This document shows, one piece after another, positions 1-6,070 of a stretch of 14,032 bases of DNA. Source of the DNA: HGM12669 sp048527645 (GTDB lineage: Bacteria; Bacillota; Clostridia; Oscillospirales; CAG-272); NCBI GenBank assembly GCA_048527645.1, contig DBGFNI010000054.1, positions 1 to 14,032 of the forward strand, in the 5' to 3' direction. Position 1 is the stretch's first letter. Every line of letters begins with the position of its first letter. Made by a program: the position numbers and the translations under genes. Below the pieces are notes generated by a model. The model saw only the letters and a list, made by a program, of their open reading frames with translations, made no database searches and had not been told where the DNA came from.

Positions 1-109
1 CTAAATCAAAGATTTAGACTATTTCGGAGAACATTGAATGACTAAAAGTTAAAATGCGTTGCATTTTAATTGGTGCTGTCGCACCTTACAAGGCTTCGCC
101 TTGCTTTTA

Positions 110-118
110 TGATATAAT
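110..118 (+). promoter_or_regulatory. Extended -10 promoter in repeat copy 1
   Basis: TGATATAAT matches the extended -10 form (TGn followed by a perfect TATAAT at 113-118). No good -35 box sits 16-18 bp upstream, because that space is occupied by stem D; extended -10 promoters can work without one. The predicted start is near base 125, so the transcript would begin at the large junction hairpin 126-162. Inferred from consensus only. Confidence 0.5.
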
Positions 119-125
119 AACCTCA

Positions 126-162
126 CGAAATAGTTACTAAATCAAAGATTTAGACTATTTCG
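126..162 (+). other. Junction hairpin between repeat copies (16 bp)
   Basis: CGAAATAGT (126-134) pairs with ACTATTTCG (154-162), and CTAAATC (137-143) pairs with GATTTAG (147-153). The loop is AAA (144-146), with a two-base TA bulge (135-136). This gives 16 base pairs in 37 bases. It exists only where one repeat unit meets the next, because the two arms come from different units. It lies exactly where a transcript from the copy 1 promoter would start. A 5'-terminal stabilising stem or a regulator of the adjacent ribosome binding site is inference. Confidence 0.75.
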
Positions 163-173
163 GAGAACATTGA

Positions 174-188
174 ATGACTAAAAGTTAA
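174..188 (+). other. Four-codon micro-ORF (MTKS) with Shine-Dalgarno
   Basis: GGAGA at 162-166 is followed by a 7-base spacer and then ATG ACT AAA AGT TAA at 174-188, encoding MTKS. The identical arrangement occurs in copy 1 (GGAGA 26-30, ATG 38-40, stop 50-52). The Shine-Dalgarno spacing is ideal. It abuts the foot of the junction hairpin, and the stop codon enters the 5' arm of stem B. It could be a leader micro-ORF, the relic of a gene start, or chance. Translation is not demonstrated. Confidence 0.3.
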
Positions 189-245
189 AATGCGTTGCAT
201 TTTAATCGGTGCTGTCGCACCATACAAGGCTTCGCCTTGCTTTTA

Positions 246-254
246 TGATATAAT
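246..254 (+). promoter_or_regulatory. Extended -10 promoter in repeat copy 2, facing the hydrolase gene
   Basis: This is the second occurrence of TGATATAAT, with TATAAT at 249-254. It points at the hydrolase gene starting at 406 and would give a leader of about 145 bases. No other promoter-like sequence is evident in 259-405, so it is the best candidate for driving that gene. Within the leader I see only a weak TGTAC/GTACA pairing (279-283/298-302) and no recognisable riboswitch. Confidence 0.45.
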
Positions 255-405
255 GACCCTGTACCGTATGCACCGCAATGTACATATCAGCAAAAGCGTA
301 CAGGAGACACGAAAACAAGGAAACCGTCAGTGCATCGGCAAAAGCTGTCCCTTTTCCGCAGTCCGTCAGAAAGAAAATCCGTAAGAGTGCAATGAGGTAT
401 TACCA

Positions 406-1053
406 ATGAAAAAGGGCATACTGTATCTGCACGGCAAAGGCGGCAGTGCACAGGAGGCGGCGCATTACACGCCGATTTGCCGCGGTTATGATGTGATCGG
501 TCTGGACTATCGGGGCACAACCCCGTGGGAAACAGAAAAGGAAATTCTTGCGGCATTCGAGGCGCTGCACAGGCAGTACGGCGGCGTTTCCGTCATTGCG
601 AACAGCATCGGCGCGTACTTTGCCATGAACGCGCTGTCGGAAACGGCGGTGGAGCGGGCGTTTTTCATTTCTCCGATTGTCAACATGGAGAAGCTCATTT
701 GTGACATGATGACATGGGCCGGGGTGACGGAGCGAGAACTTGCAGACAGGCAGGAAATTCCCACCGCCTTCGGCGAAACCCTGTCCTGGAAATATCTGTG
801 CTATGTCAGAGAGCATCCCATCGCATGGCATACGCCAACCGATATTCTCTACGCCGGGGGGGACAACCTCACTTCCTATGAGACCGTATCCGCCTTCGCG
901 AAAGAGACAAATGCCACCCTGCAAATCATGCCGGAGGGCGAGCATTGGTTTCATACGGAAGAACAGCTTGCCTTTCTCGACCGCTGGCTTACCGAACGCA
1001 TCTCATGCATCGCAGATATGTTTCAGACAGTTGATAGAACGAATGCAAAATGA
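406..1053 (+). CDS. Small alpha/beta-fold serine hydrolase
   Basis: A 215-residue cytoplasmic protein without signal peptide or membrane segment. The N-terminus has a beta strand leading to an oxyanion-type LHGKGG loop (residues 8-13). The nucleophile elbow reads A-N-S-I-G with Ser67, a variant of G-x-S-x-G. Asp153 (in AGGDN) and His180 (in GEHWFH) complete a plausible triad in the usual order. Size and layout resemble the small RBBP9/YdeN-like or uncharacterised esterase-like hydrolases; the substrate cannot be told. ATG 406 is chosen because GAGG (394-397) lies 8 bases upstream. It is the only confident plus-strand gene in the window. It sits just downstream of the hairpin repeat, whose second promoter probably transcribes it. 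The final 15-17 residues (after about 198) look atypical for the fold and may be an acquired tail. Confidence 0.88.
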   Translation: MKKGILYLHGKGGSAQEAAHYTPICRGYDVIGLDYRGTTPWETEKEILAAFEALHRQYGGVSVIANSIGAYFAMNALSETAVERAFFISPIVNMEKLICDMMTWAGVTERELADRQEIPTAFGETLSWKYLCYVREHPIAWHTPTDILYAGGDNLTSYETVSAFAKETNATLQIMPEGEHWFHTEEQLAFLDRWLTERISCIADMFQTVDRTNAK

Positions 1054-1172
1054 TGGAAAGTATTTTTCACGATACGCCTGTTTACAAAGAAAAACATGAG
1101 GAGAAGAATGCCTTTGATGAAGGATATCATCTGCTTTCAGAGGGATATGAAAACCTTAAAATGACAAATTGA
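1050..1172 (+). CDS. Possible 40-residue ORF coupled to the hydrolase gene
   Basis: ATG ATG at 1050-1055 overlaps the hydrolase TGA (1051-1053) in an ATGA arrangement, the usual signature of translational coupling. The frame stays open for 40 codons to TGA at 1170-1172. The product starts MMESIFHDTPVYKEKHEEKN and is charged and rich in Lys/Glu, with no membrane segment. I recognise no family. It may be a genuine small protein, the stump of a decayed gene, or chance. A second, shorter frame (ATG 1108, 18 codons) has a better Shine-Dalgarno (AGGAG at 1099-1103) but is too short to support. Confidence 0.3.
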   Translation: MMESIFHDTPVYKEKHEEKNAFDEGYHLLSEGYENLKMTN

Positions 1173-1254
1173 CAACACATTTTCATATCATATCACCTGT
1201 AATCTATGCCCGAAAGAGGTAAAAAAGCCGTTTTCGGATATTTTGTAATCTAAA

Positions 1255-1277
1255 AAGGAGCTGAATATCAGCTCCTT
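1255..1277. terminator. Bidirectional Rho-independent terminator
   Basis: AAGGAGCTGA (1255-1264) pairs perfectly with TCAGCTCCTT (1268-1277) around a three-base loop. On the minus strand the stem runs into TTTTTA, and on the plus strand into CTTTTGGTTTTC. It lies between the convergent hydrolase gene and the DUF4097-like gene (stop at 1331), so it can end transcription from both sides. Confidence 0.88.
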
Positions 1278-1330
1278 CTTTTGGTTTTCTTTCGGCTTGG
1301 GTTTTTTCGTTAAACGGCAAGCGACGATAA

Positions 1331-2149
1331 TCAGCCTGCGCAGTTGATTACAATCTCGCCGATACCGCCGTCCATTTCGAGAATATTGACACCTCGGCCG
1401 TAGGTTTCGCCGTCTTTCATCTGCTCGCCGTCCAGCGTTGCCTCGCCAATTCCCTTATCCAGAGAAATAGAATAGTCCTCTTTGGCGCCGTCCAGCATCA
1501 GGCGCGCAGAGCCGACCCCGAAATCAATCGAACTCTTTCCCGTCAGGGCCGCGTTGAGGCTCAGTTCCCCCACGCCCATATTCAGCTCCAAATGATTCAG
1601 CGCTGCGTGTCGCAAGGTGATTTCGCCCGCTCCTCCCTCGATATCCGCCTGCTTTGTCACGGTCAGGTGATCCACCTTCGCCTCGCCGGCTCCCAATTCA
1701 AAGTACAGAACCTCAGTGGACAGCGCATCGATTTGCACTCTTCCCGCGCCGCTCTCCATGCTGACCCGCTTGAGCTCCGCATCCTCCGGAACCGTCAGCA
1801 CCACGCTCGTCTTGCCCGCGTGGGATCGTGTCAAGCGGCTTTTCTCGCGTACTTTCAGCGTTCCCTCTGCCTGAGAAACCGTCACATCCCCGCTGTCGGT
1901 CGTGACGCTCCAGCAGTCTCCGCGTGCAATATGCAGCGATGACGCCGTCAGAGAAATATCCAACTCGGAAACGTCCCCATCCACCGCAAATGCACTGTCT
2001 TCCGCAAGGCTTTGCACAGAATCGTCTGTCAGTCCAAAGGCGCTCAACAGCCAACCGAAGCACTGTGCGATGCCGCTCAAAATGCCGAATATCAGACAAG
2101 CCGCGAACGCCAGCGCCAAATACTTGATGATTCGCTGCAATCCTGTCAT
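1331..2149 (-). CDS. Membrane-anchored DUF4097-like glycine-repeat beta-solenoid protein
   Basis: A 272-residue protein. Residues 9-40 are strongly hydrophobic, forming one membrane anchor or uncleaved signal. From residue 60 on there are short beta strands with a recurring G-x-G-E/R/S turn: SGAGRVQID (133), LGAGEAKVD (152), GGAGEITLR (172), MGVGELSLN (191), FGVGSARLM (210), KGIGEATLD (232) and GGIGEIVIN (261). The period is 19-20 residues at first and longer later. This is the pattern of DUF4097-type right-handed beta solenoids, whose members are usually envelope-associated and of unknown biochemical role. ATG 2149 overlaps the stop of the LiaF-like gene by four bases (ATGA), so the two are translationally coupled. 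A GGAGG lies 12 bases upstream inside that gene. The solenoid is probably displayed outside the membrane. Catalytic residues are not apparent. Confidence 0.82.
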   Translation of the reverse strand: MTGLQRIIKYLALAFAACLIFGILSGIAQCFGWLLSAFGLTDDSVQSLAEDSAFAVDGDVSELDISLTASSLHIARGDCWSVTTDSGDVTVSQAEGTLKVREKSRLTRSHAGKTSVVLTVPEDAELKRVSMESGAGRVQIDALSTEVLYFELGAGEAKVDHLTVTKQADIEGGAGEITLRHAALNHLELNMGVGELSLNAALTGKSSIDFGVGSARLMLDGAKEDYSISLDKGIGEATLDGEQMKDGETYGRGVNILEMDGGIGEIVINCAG

Positions 2150-2826
2150 TTGATGTCCGCACCTCCAAATATGCAGCTGCCTGTCACATACAGGGTCTTG
2201 TCAGTCGGATCAAGCGGCTGATGCTTGGTGTCCGCACCGCCGAAAATCCCGGTGACATTCGTCTTAACCTGCACCTGCGGCGGCAACAGAATGTCAATTC
2301 CGCCGAAGATTGCCGACACCTTGATCACCGCGTCCGGACTGATCTGCGCCTGACGCAAATCACATTTGATCCCACCGAACACCGCGGTCAGCTCCGCGCC
2401 GGTGAATTCCTGACCGGCGAAGTTGACATTCTGACCGAAAAAGGTCGCACAGTAAGAAGGAATCTCCCCCTGACGGGCAAACAGCTTTTCCGCAATCTGT
2501 TTTGCTTCTTTATCAAACGCGCCGCGGAAGATCAGACGCAGTCCGATCACAACAATAATAAACGGCACAAACAACTTCAGAATCCAGTCAAAGCTGAACA
2601 GGCCGCGGCAGGCAAGCAGCAAAAGCACACCGAGGACCAGCCCCACGATATTGCCCGTTTTGTGCTGATCGGTAAACAGCCCAATGGCACAGGGAACGAT
2701 CAAAAAGAGCGTCCACCAGCCCTTGAAAAACAAATCGACATTTGTGATATGCAAGGCATTCAAACCCCAAATGACGCCCACTGCGACAAGTACCAAGCCC
2801 CACAAAACACGGCTGACACGTTTCAT
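2146..2826 (-). CDS. LiaF-like four-helix membrane protein
   Basis: A 226-residue protein. Four hydrophobic helices lie at about 6-24, 36-52, 58-75 and 82-101. A short linker and a C-terminal beta-rich domain follow, with four F-G-G turns (150, 174, 195, 220), as in LiaF/YvqF-type proteins and their DUF5668-like relatives. In Bacillus LiaF restrains the LiaRS cell-envelope stress system; here no histidine kinase or response regulator adjoins, so that role is not assumed. The frame is open up to 2928, but I choose ATG 2826. GGAG lies 7 bases before it, and the -10 box at 2852-2857 overlaps the longer version, which would therefore start upstream of the transcript. First gene of a two-gene operon with the DUF4097-like solenoid protein. 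Confidence 0.82.
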   Translation of the reverse strand: MKRVSRVLWGLVLVAVGVIWGLNALHITNVDLFFKGWWTLFLIVPCAIGLFTDQHKTGNIVGLVLGVLLLLACRGLFSFDWILKLFVPFIIVVIGLRLIFRGAFDKEAKQIAEKLFARQGEIPSYCATFFGQNVNFAGQEFTGAELTAVFGGIKCDLRQAQISPDAVIKVSAIFGGIDILLPPQVQVKTNVTGIFGGADTKHQPLDPTDKTLYVTGSCIFGGADIK

Positions 2827-2851
2827 AATGATTCTCCAATCTGTTTTTTTC

Positions 2852-2880
2852 ATTATACACGCAAACCCATCCCCTTTCAA
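2852..2880 (-). promoter_or_regulatory. Sigma-A promoter of the liaF-like/DUF4097 operon
   Basis: On the minus strand TTGAAA (2875-2880) is followed by exactly 17 bases and TATAAT (2852-2857). This is a near-perfect vegetative promoter. The predicted start is near 2845, about 20 bases before the chosen ATG at 2826. The -35 box lies four bases from the hairpin that follows leuS, separating the envelope operon from the housekeeping block. Confidence 0.85.
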
Positions 2881-2884
2881 GCAA

Positions 2885-2920
2885 CATCCGGCGCCGCTGC
2901 ACAATGCAGGGCGCCGGATG
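2885..2920 (-). terminator. Hairpin after leuS, probable terminator
   Basis: CATCCGGCGCC (2885-2895) pairs with GGCGCCGGATG (2910-2920), continued by CTGCA/TGCAG (2897-2901/2905-2909) with one bulged base and a three-base loop. This is 16 base pairs, GC-rich, starting 11 bases past the leuS stop. The minus-strand tail is only TTGCTTG, a poor T tract, while the plus-strand side has CTTTT. It may therefore terminate leuS incompletely or serve as a 3' stabilising stem. Confidence 0.65.
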
Positions 2921-2931
2921 CTTTTCACACT

Positions 2932-5334
2932 TTATTTTACGACAATATTGACGATTTTACCGGGGACAAAGATTTCCTTCACAACGGTTTTCCCTGCCAG
3001 GTGCGCCGCCACACGAGGGTCGTTCTTCGCCGCGGCGATCGCATCCTCTTTGGTGACGTCCTTGGGCAGCTCCGCCGTGCCGCGCAGCTTGCCGTTGACC
3101 TGCAAAGCGAAGGTGATGGTCGCGTCAACCGTCTTTGCCTCATCCCATGTCGGCCAGGGCGCCAGAGACAGCAGACCCTCGCCGCCGATCGCCTCCCACA
3201 TCTCCTCGCACAGATGCGGCGCGAAGGGGCAGAACAGCGTGATGAACGTCTTGAGTTCATCCGCCGTCAGCGAACCGTGGGCGTAAATATCGTTGATCAG
3301 CGCCATCATCGCGGCAATCGCCGTGTTGAATTTCATTTCTTCAATGTCGCCGCTGACCTTCTTGATCGTCTTGTGGAAGGCGCTCTCCAGTTCGGGCGTC
3401 ACGCCCTCTCCCTTCACCAGATCCGTCAGGGCGGCGGTGCGCTCCAAAAAGCGCTTGCAGCCGCGGATCGAATCCTGCGACCAGGGTGCGCTCTTCTCGA
3501 AGTCGCCGATGAACATTTCATACAGGCGCAGCGTGTCCGCGCCGTACTCATTGATGATATCATCGGGATTGATGACATTGCCGCGGGACTTTGACATTTT
3601 CTCGCCGTTTTCACCCAAGATCATACCGTGAGAGGTACGCTTCAGATAAGGCTCCTTCTGCGGCAGAATATCAATATCATACAAAAACTTCGCCCAAAAA
3701 CGGGAATACAGCAAGTGCAGCGTGGTGTGCTCCATGCCGCCGTTATACCAGTCAACCGGCATCCAGTATTCCAGTGCCTCGCGGGAGGCGAGTTCCTTGT
3801 CGTTATGCGGATCGCAATAGCGCAGGAAATACCACGAGGAGCCTGCCCACTGCGGCATCGTATCCGTCTCGCGCATCGCATCTGCGCCGCATTTCGGACA
3901 CTTGCAGTGCACCCAATCCGTCATCGCGGAGAGCGGCGACTCGCCGGTATCGGTCGGCTCATAGCTTTCCACATCCGGCAGTCTGAGCGGCAGCTCTTCA
4001 TCCGGAACCGGCACCCAACCGCAGTGCGGACACTGAATCAGCGGGATCGGCTCGCCCCAGTAGCGCTGGCGGGAGAACACCCAGTCACGCAGCTTGAAAT
4101 TGACCTTTTCCCGACCGATGCCCTTCTCCTGCAGCCATGTGATGATCGCCTTTTTCGCCTCTGCGACCTCCATACCGTTCAAAAATTCGGAATTGCACAG
4201 CTTTCCGGTTGCCACATCGGTGAAGGCTTCCTTCTGCACATCGCCGCCGGCGACCACCTCGACAATCGGCAGATCAAACATCTTTGCAAAATCCCAGTCA
4301 CGGGTGTCGTGTGCAGGAACCGCCATAATTGCTCCGGTTCCGTAGGTTGCCAGAACATAATCCGATACGAAAATCGGGATTTCCTTGCCGTTGACGGGAT
4401 TGACTGCTGCAACGCCGCGCAGTCTGACGCCGGTTTTGTCCTTGTTGACCTCCGTGCGTTCAAAATCAGACTTCTTGGCAGCCGCATCGCGATAGGCTAG
4501 GATTTCATCGTAGTTTTCCAGAGAATCCTTCCATTTTTCAATCAGCGCATGCTCCGGCGCAATGACCATATATGTCGCGCCGAACAGCGTATCAGGGCGT
4601 GTGGTATACACGGTGATCTTATCGCCGGTGGTCGCCGTGAAGTCCACCTCCGCACCGGTCGAGCGGCCGATCCAGTTTTTCTGCTGCGTTTTGACGCGCT
4701 CAATGAAATCCAGATCGTCCAGATCGTCGTTCAGGCGCTGTGCATATTCCGTAATCTTCAGCATCCACTGGCTCTTGGTTTTATGAATGACCTCGCTGCC
4801 GCAGCGCTCACAAACGCCGTTGACCACTTCTTCATTTGCCAAAACGCACTTGCAGGAGGTACAGAAATTGACGCTCAGCTCCTTTTTGTATGCCAGCCCC
4901 TTTTCAAACATGCGGATGAAAATCCACTGCGTCCATTTATAATACTCGGGATCGGTGGTGTTGATCTCGCGCGACCAGTCGAAGGACAGGCCCAAAGACT
5001 TGAGCTGCGCTTTGAAGCGGGCGACATTGCGCTCCGTCACGATACGCGGATGGATATGATTCTTGATAGCAAAGTTCTCCGTGGGCAGACCGAACGCGTC
5101 CCAGCCCATCGGATACAACACATTATAGCCCTCCATCCGCCGCTTGCGTGCGACAATGTCCAGCGCGGTATAGGAGCGGGGATGACCGACATGCAGCCCC
5201 TGCCCGGACGGATACGGGAACTCCACCAGAGGATAAAACTTCTTTTTGGAATGATCTATTTTCGCAACAAAAGCATTCTGTTCCTCCCAACGCTTTTGCC
5301 ACTTCGGTTCAATGGTTTTGAAATCATGCTTCAT
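2932..5334 (-). CDS. leuS: Leucine-tRNA ligase
   Basis: An 800-residue class Ia synthetase that activates leucine with ATP and charges tRNA-Leu in the cytoplasm. Landmarks in order: HIGH box as HVGH (48-51) after PYPSGQG; a CxxC pair at 158-161 and 175-178 resembling a zinc ribbon; the CP1 editing domain with TTRPDTLFG (244-252) and GTGAIMAVPAHD (332-343), the latter carrying the conserved editing Asp; a second Cys pair set at 435-438 and 479-482; KMSKS (579-583); and a C-terminal anticodon-binding and tail region ending at 800. Length is normal for bacterial LeuRS (about 800-860). Start ATG 5334 has AAGGAG upstream at a somewhat long 12-base spacing. Its upstream gap is only 149 bases, with no T-box signature, which many Firmicutes aminoacyl-tRNA synthetase genes carry. 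It probably receives some transcription from rsfS. Confidence 0.98.
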   Translation of the reverse strand: MKHDFKTIEPKWQKRWEEQNAFVAKIDHSKKKFYPLVEFPYPSGQGLHVGHPRSYTALDIVARKRRMEGYNVLYPMGWDAFGLPTENFAIKNHIHPRIVTERNVARFKAQLKSLGLSFDWSREINTTDPEYYKWTQWIFIRMFEKGLAYKKELSVNFCTSCKCVLANEEVVNGVCERCGSEVIHKTKSQWMLKITEYAQRLNDDLDDLDFIERVKTQQKNWIGRSTGAEVDFTATTGDKITVYTTRPDTLFGATYMVIAPEHALIEKWKDSLENYDEILAYRDAAAKKSDFERTEVNKDKTGVRLRGVAAVNPVNGKEIPIFVSDYVLATYGTGAIMAVPAHDTRDWDFAKMFDLPIVEVVAGGDVQKEAFTDVATGKLCNSEFLNGMEVAEAKKAIITWLQEKGIGREKVNFKLRDWVFSRQRYWGEPIPLIQCPHCGWVPVPDEELPLRLPDVESYEPTDTGESPLSAMTDWVHCKCPKCGADAMRETDTMPQWAGSSWYFLRYCDPHNDKELASREALEYWMPVDWYNGGMEHTTLHLLYSRFWAKFLYDIDILPQKEPYLKRTSHGMILGENGEKMSKSRGNVINPDDIINEYGADTLRLYEMFIGDFEKSAPWSQDSIRGCKRFLERTAALTDLVKGEGVTPELESAFHKTIKKVSGDIEEMKFNTAIAAMMALINDIYAHGSLTADELKTFITLFCPFAPHLCEEMWEAIGGEGLLSLAPWPTWDEAKTVDATITFALQVNGKLRGTAELPKDVTKEDAIAAAKNDPRVAAHLAGKTVVKEIFVPGKIVNIVVK

Positions 5335-5375
5335 GATCGTATACGGCTCCTTCTATGTAAAACTTTTGTCAATTC

Positions 5376-5398
5376 AAAAACACCTTGCGAAATGTGTT
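5376..5398 (-). terminator. Weak terminator hairpin between rsfS and leuS
   Basis: On the minus strand AACACATT (5391-5398) pairs with AAGGTGTT (5379-5386) at seven of eight positions around a TCGC loop. The stem runs directly into three further T residues, so the 3' side reads GTGTTTTTG. The stem is AU-rich and modest, so partial termination or attenuation ahead of leuS is the most that can be claimed. A separate GC stem, AGCCGC/GCGGCT (5422-5427/5431-5436), lies upstream without a T tract. Confidence 0.4.
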
Positions 5399-5483
5399 AG
5401 GGCAATTACCGCGCCGATTGCAGCCGCGCAGCGGCTCAGTGTGCCGGCGTGCTGCGCCCGGCGGCGGATTTGCAAAGCGGAGA

Positions 5484-5906
5484 TTACCCGCCCGTTTCGT
5501 CCTGCGCGAGGCTTAAAAAATCCTCGGCTTGCGCGTCGCCCCACAGTTTTTCCAGATTATAAAACTGGCGTGCGGCGGGGGTAAAGATGTGCACCATGAC
5601 ACATCCGTAATCCAAAATCACCCAGCTGTCCGCTCCGGCGCCCTCCGAACGCAGCAGCGTCACACCGCTCTGTTGCATGCGAAATTCCACCTCATCCGCC
5701 AGCGCCTTGACATGTGTGCTGGAGGTTGCGGTGCAAAGCACGAAATAATCCGCAATCACCGTCTGCTCCGTGACGTGCAGCGCGGTCAGCTCCGTGGCTT
5801 TTTTCGCGTCCAGAATCTCAACAATTCTGCGACAGATTTGCTGCGGGTCGGCATGCGTCAATTCCGGCGCCGGCTGCATTTGCATTTTCTGTTCTGTCAA
5901 TTCCAT
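5484..5906 (-). CDS. rsfS: Ribosomal silencing factor RsfS (YbeB/Iojap family)
   Basis: A 140-residue cytoplasmic protein. RsfS binds ribosomal protein uL14 (L14) on the 50S subunit and blocks joining with 30S, lowering translation in starvation. Visible family features are the IADYFVLCTATS-x-x-H core (51-65), the WVILDYG-x-V-x-VHIF strand pair (95-108) and R-x-FYNLEKLWGDA (113-125). The N-terminal 20 residues are an extra, Gln/Pro-rich lead-in. The frame extends upstream to a TTG at 5930, but ATG 5906 has GGAG six bases before it and is preferred. It lies 164 bases after the second LCP gene and 149 bases before leuS. In many Firmicutes it belongs to the same nadD-yqeK cluster, as here. Confidence 0.95.
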   Translation of the reverse strand: MELTEQKMQMQPAPELTHADPQQICRRIVEILDAKKATELTALHVTEQTVIADYFVLCTATSSTHVKALADEVEFRMQQSGVTLLRSEGAGADSWVILDYGCVMVHIFTPAARQFYNLEKLWGDAQAEDFLSLAQDETGG

Positions 5907-6070
5907 ATTTCTCTCCGTTTCTCCGCCCAACGGCGGCTTCTATCCTGCTCCCAACGGCAGCCAAAGCAAGGCAGCCCGCCGCTGTGCCACGGCAAGGGAT
6001 TATCGCTTCGCCGCGATCCGCGTTTTTCTCCTTGTGCCGCGCGGCCGGCATACAGATCATCAAACAGCGG

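Larger units (their letters stand above)
1..258. repeat. Tandem 136-bp hairpin-rich repeat, about 1.9 copies
   Basis: Bases 1-136 form one unit and 137-258 a second, shorter one. Over the 122 aligned positions I count three differences (71 T/C, 86 T/A, 119 A/G). Each unit holds a series of perfect short inverted repeats: stem A 1-7/11-17 (loop AAA), stem B 49-57/61-69 (loop GTT), stem C 72-76/81-85 (loop TGTC) and stem D 89-94/98-103 (loop TTC). A TGATATAAT extended -10 follows at 110-118. The equivalents in copy 2 lie 136 bases further on. Copy 2 breaks off after the promoter and lacks the CGAAATAGT arm that closes copy 1. The repeat is visibly AT-richer than the genes around it. The window begins inside the array, so more copies may lie upstream. 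Function unknown; a mobile or regulatory module is inference. Confidence 0.93.

Noticed and set aside
1..258. CRISPR array or integron attC sites
   Set aside because: Only two copies with a 136-bp period, no unique spacers of constant length, and no cas or integrase gene. No paired GTTRRRY/RYYYAAC core sites were found.
330..395. Short leader ORF starting GTG before the hydrolase gene
   Set aside because: 21 codons with a weak start, no recognisable content, and the stop falls inside the hydrolase ribosome binding site. It cannot be told from chance.
2827..2928. N-terminal extension of the LiaF-like protein
   Set aside because: The extra 34 codons cover the -10 and -35 boxes and part of the leuS hairpin, and have no Shine-Dalgarno; ATG 2826 has one.
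2221..3594. Long plus-strand frame of 457 codons opposite the liaF-like and leuS genes
   Set aside because: It lies antisense to two confidently identified genes, crosses their intergenic promoter, and has low-complexity Arg/Gln/His-rich composition typical of a shadow frame.
5335..5483. T-box leader of leuS
   Set aside because: The region is short and I find no antiterminator consensus or specifier-loop architecture.
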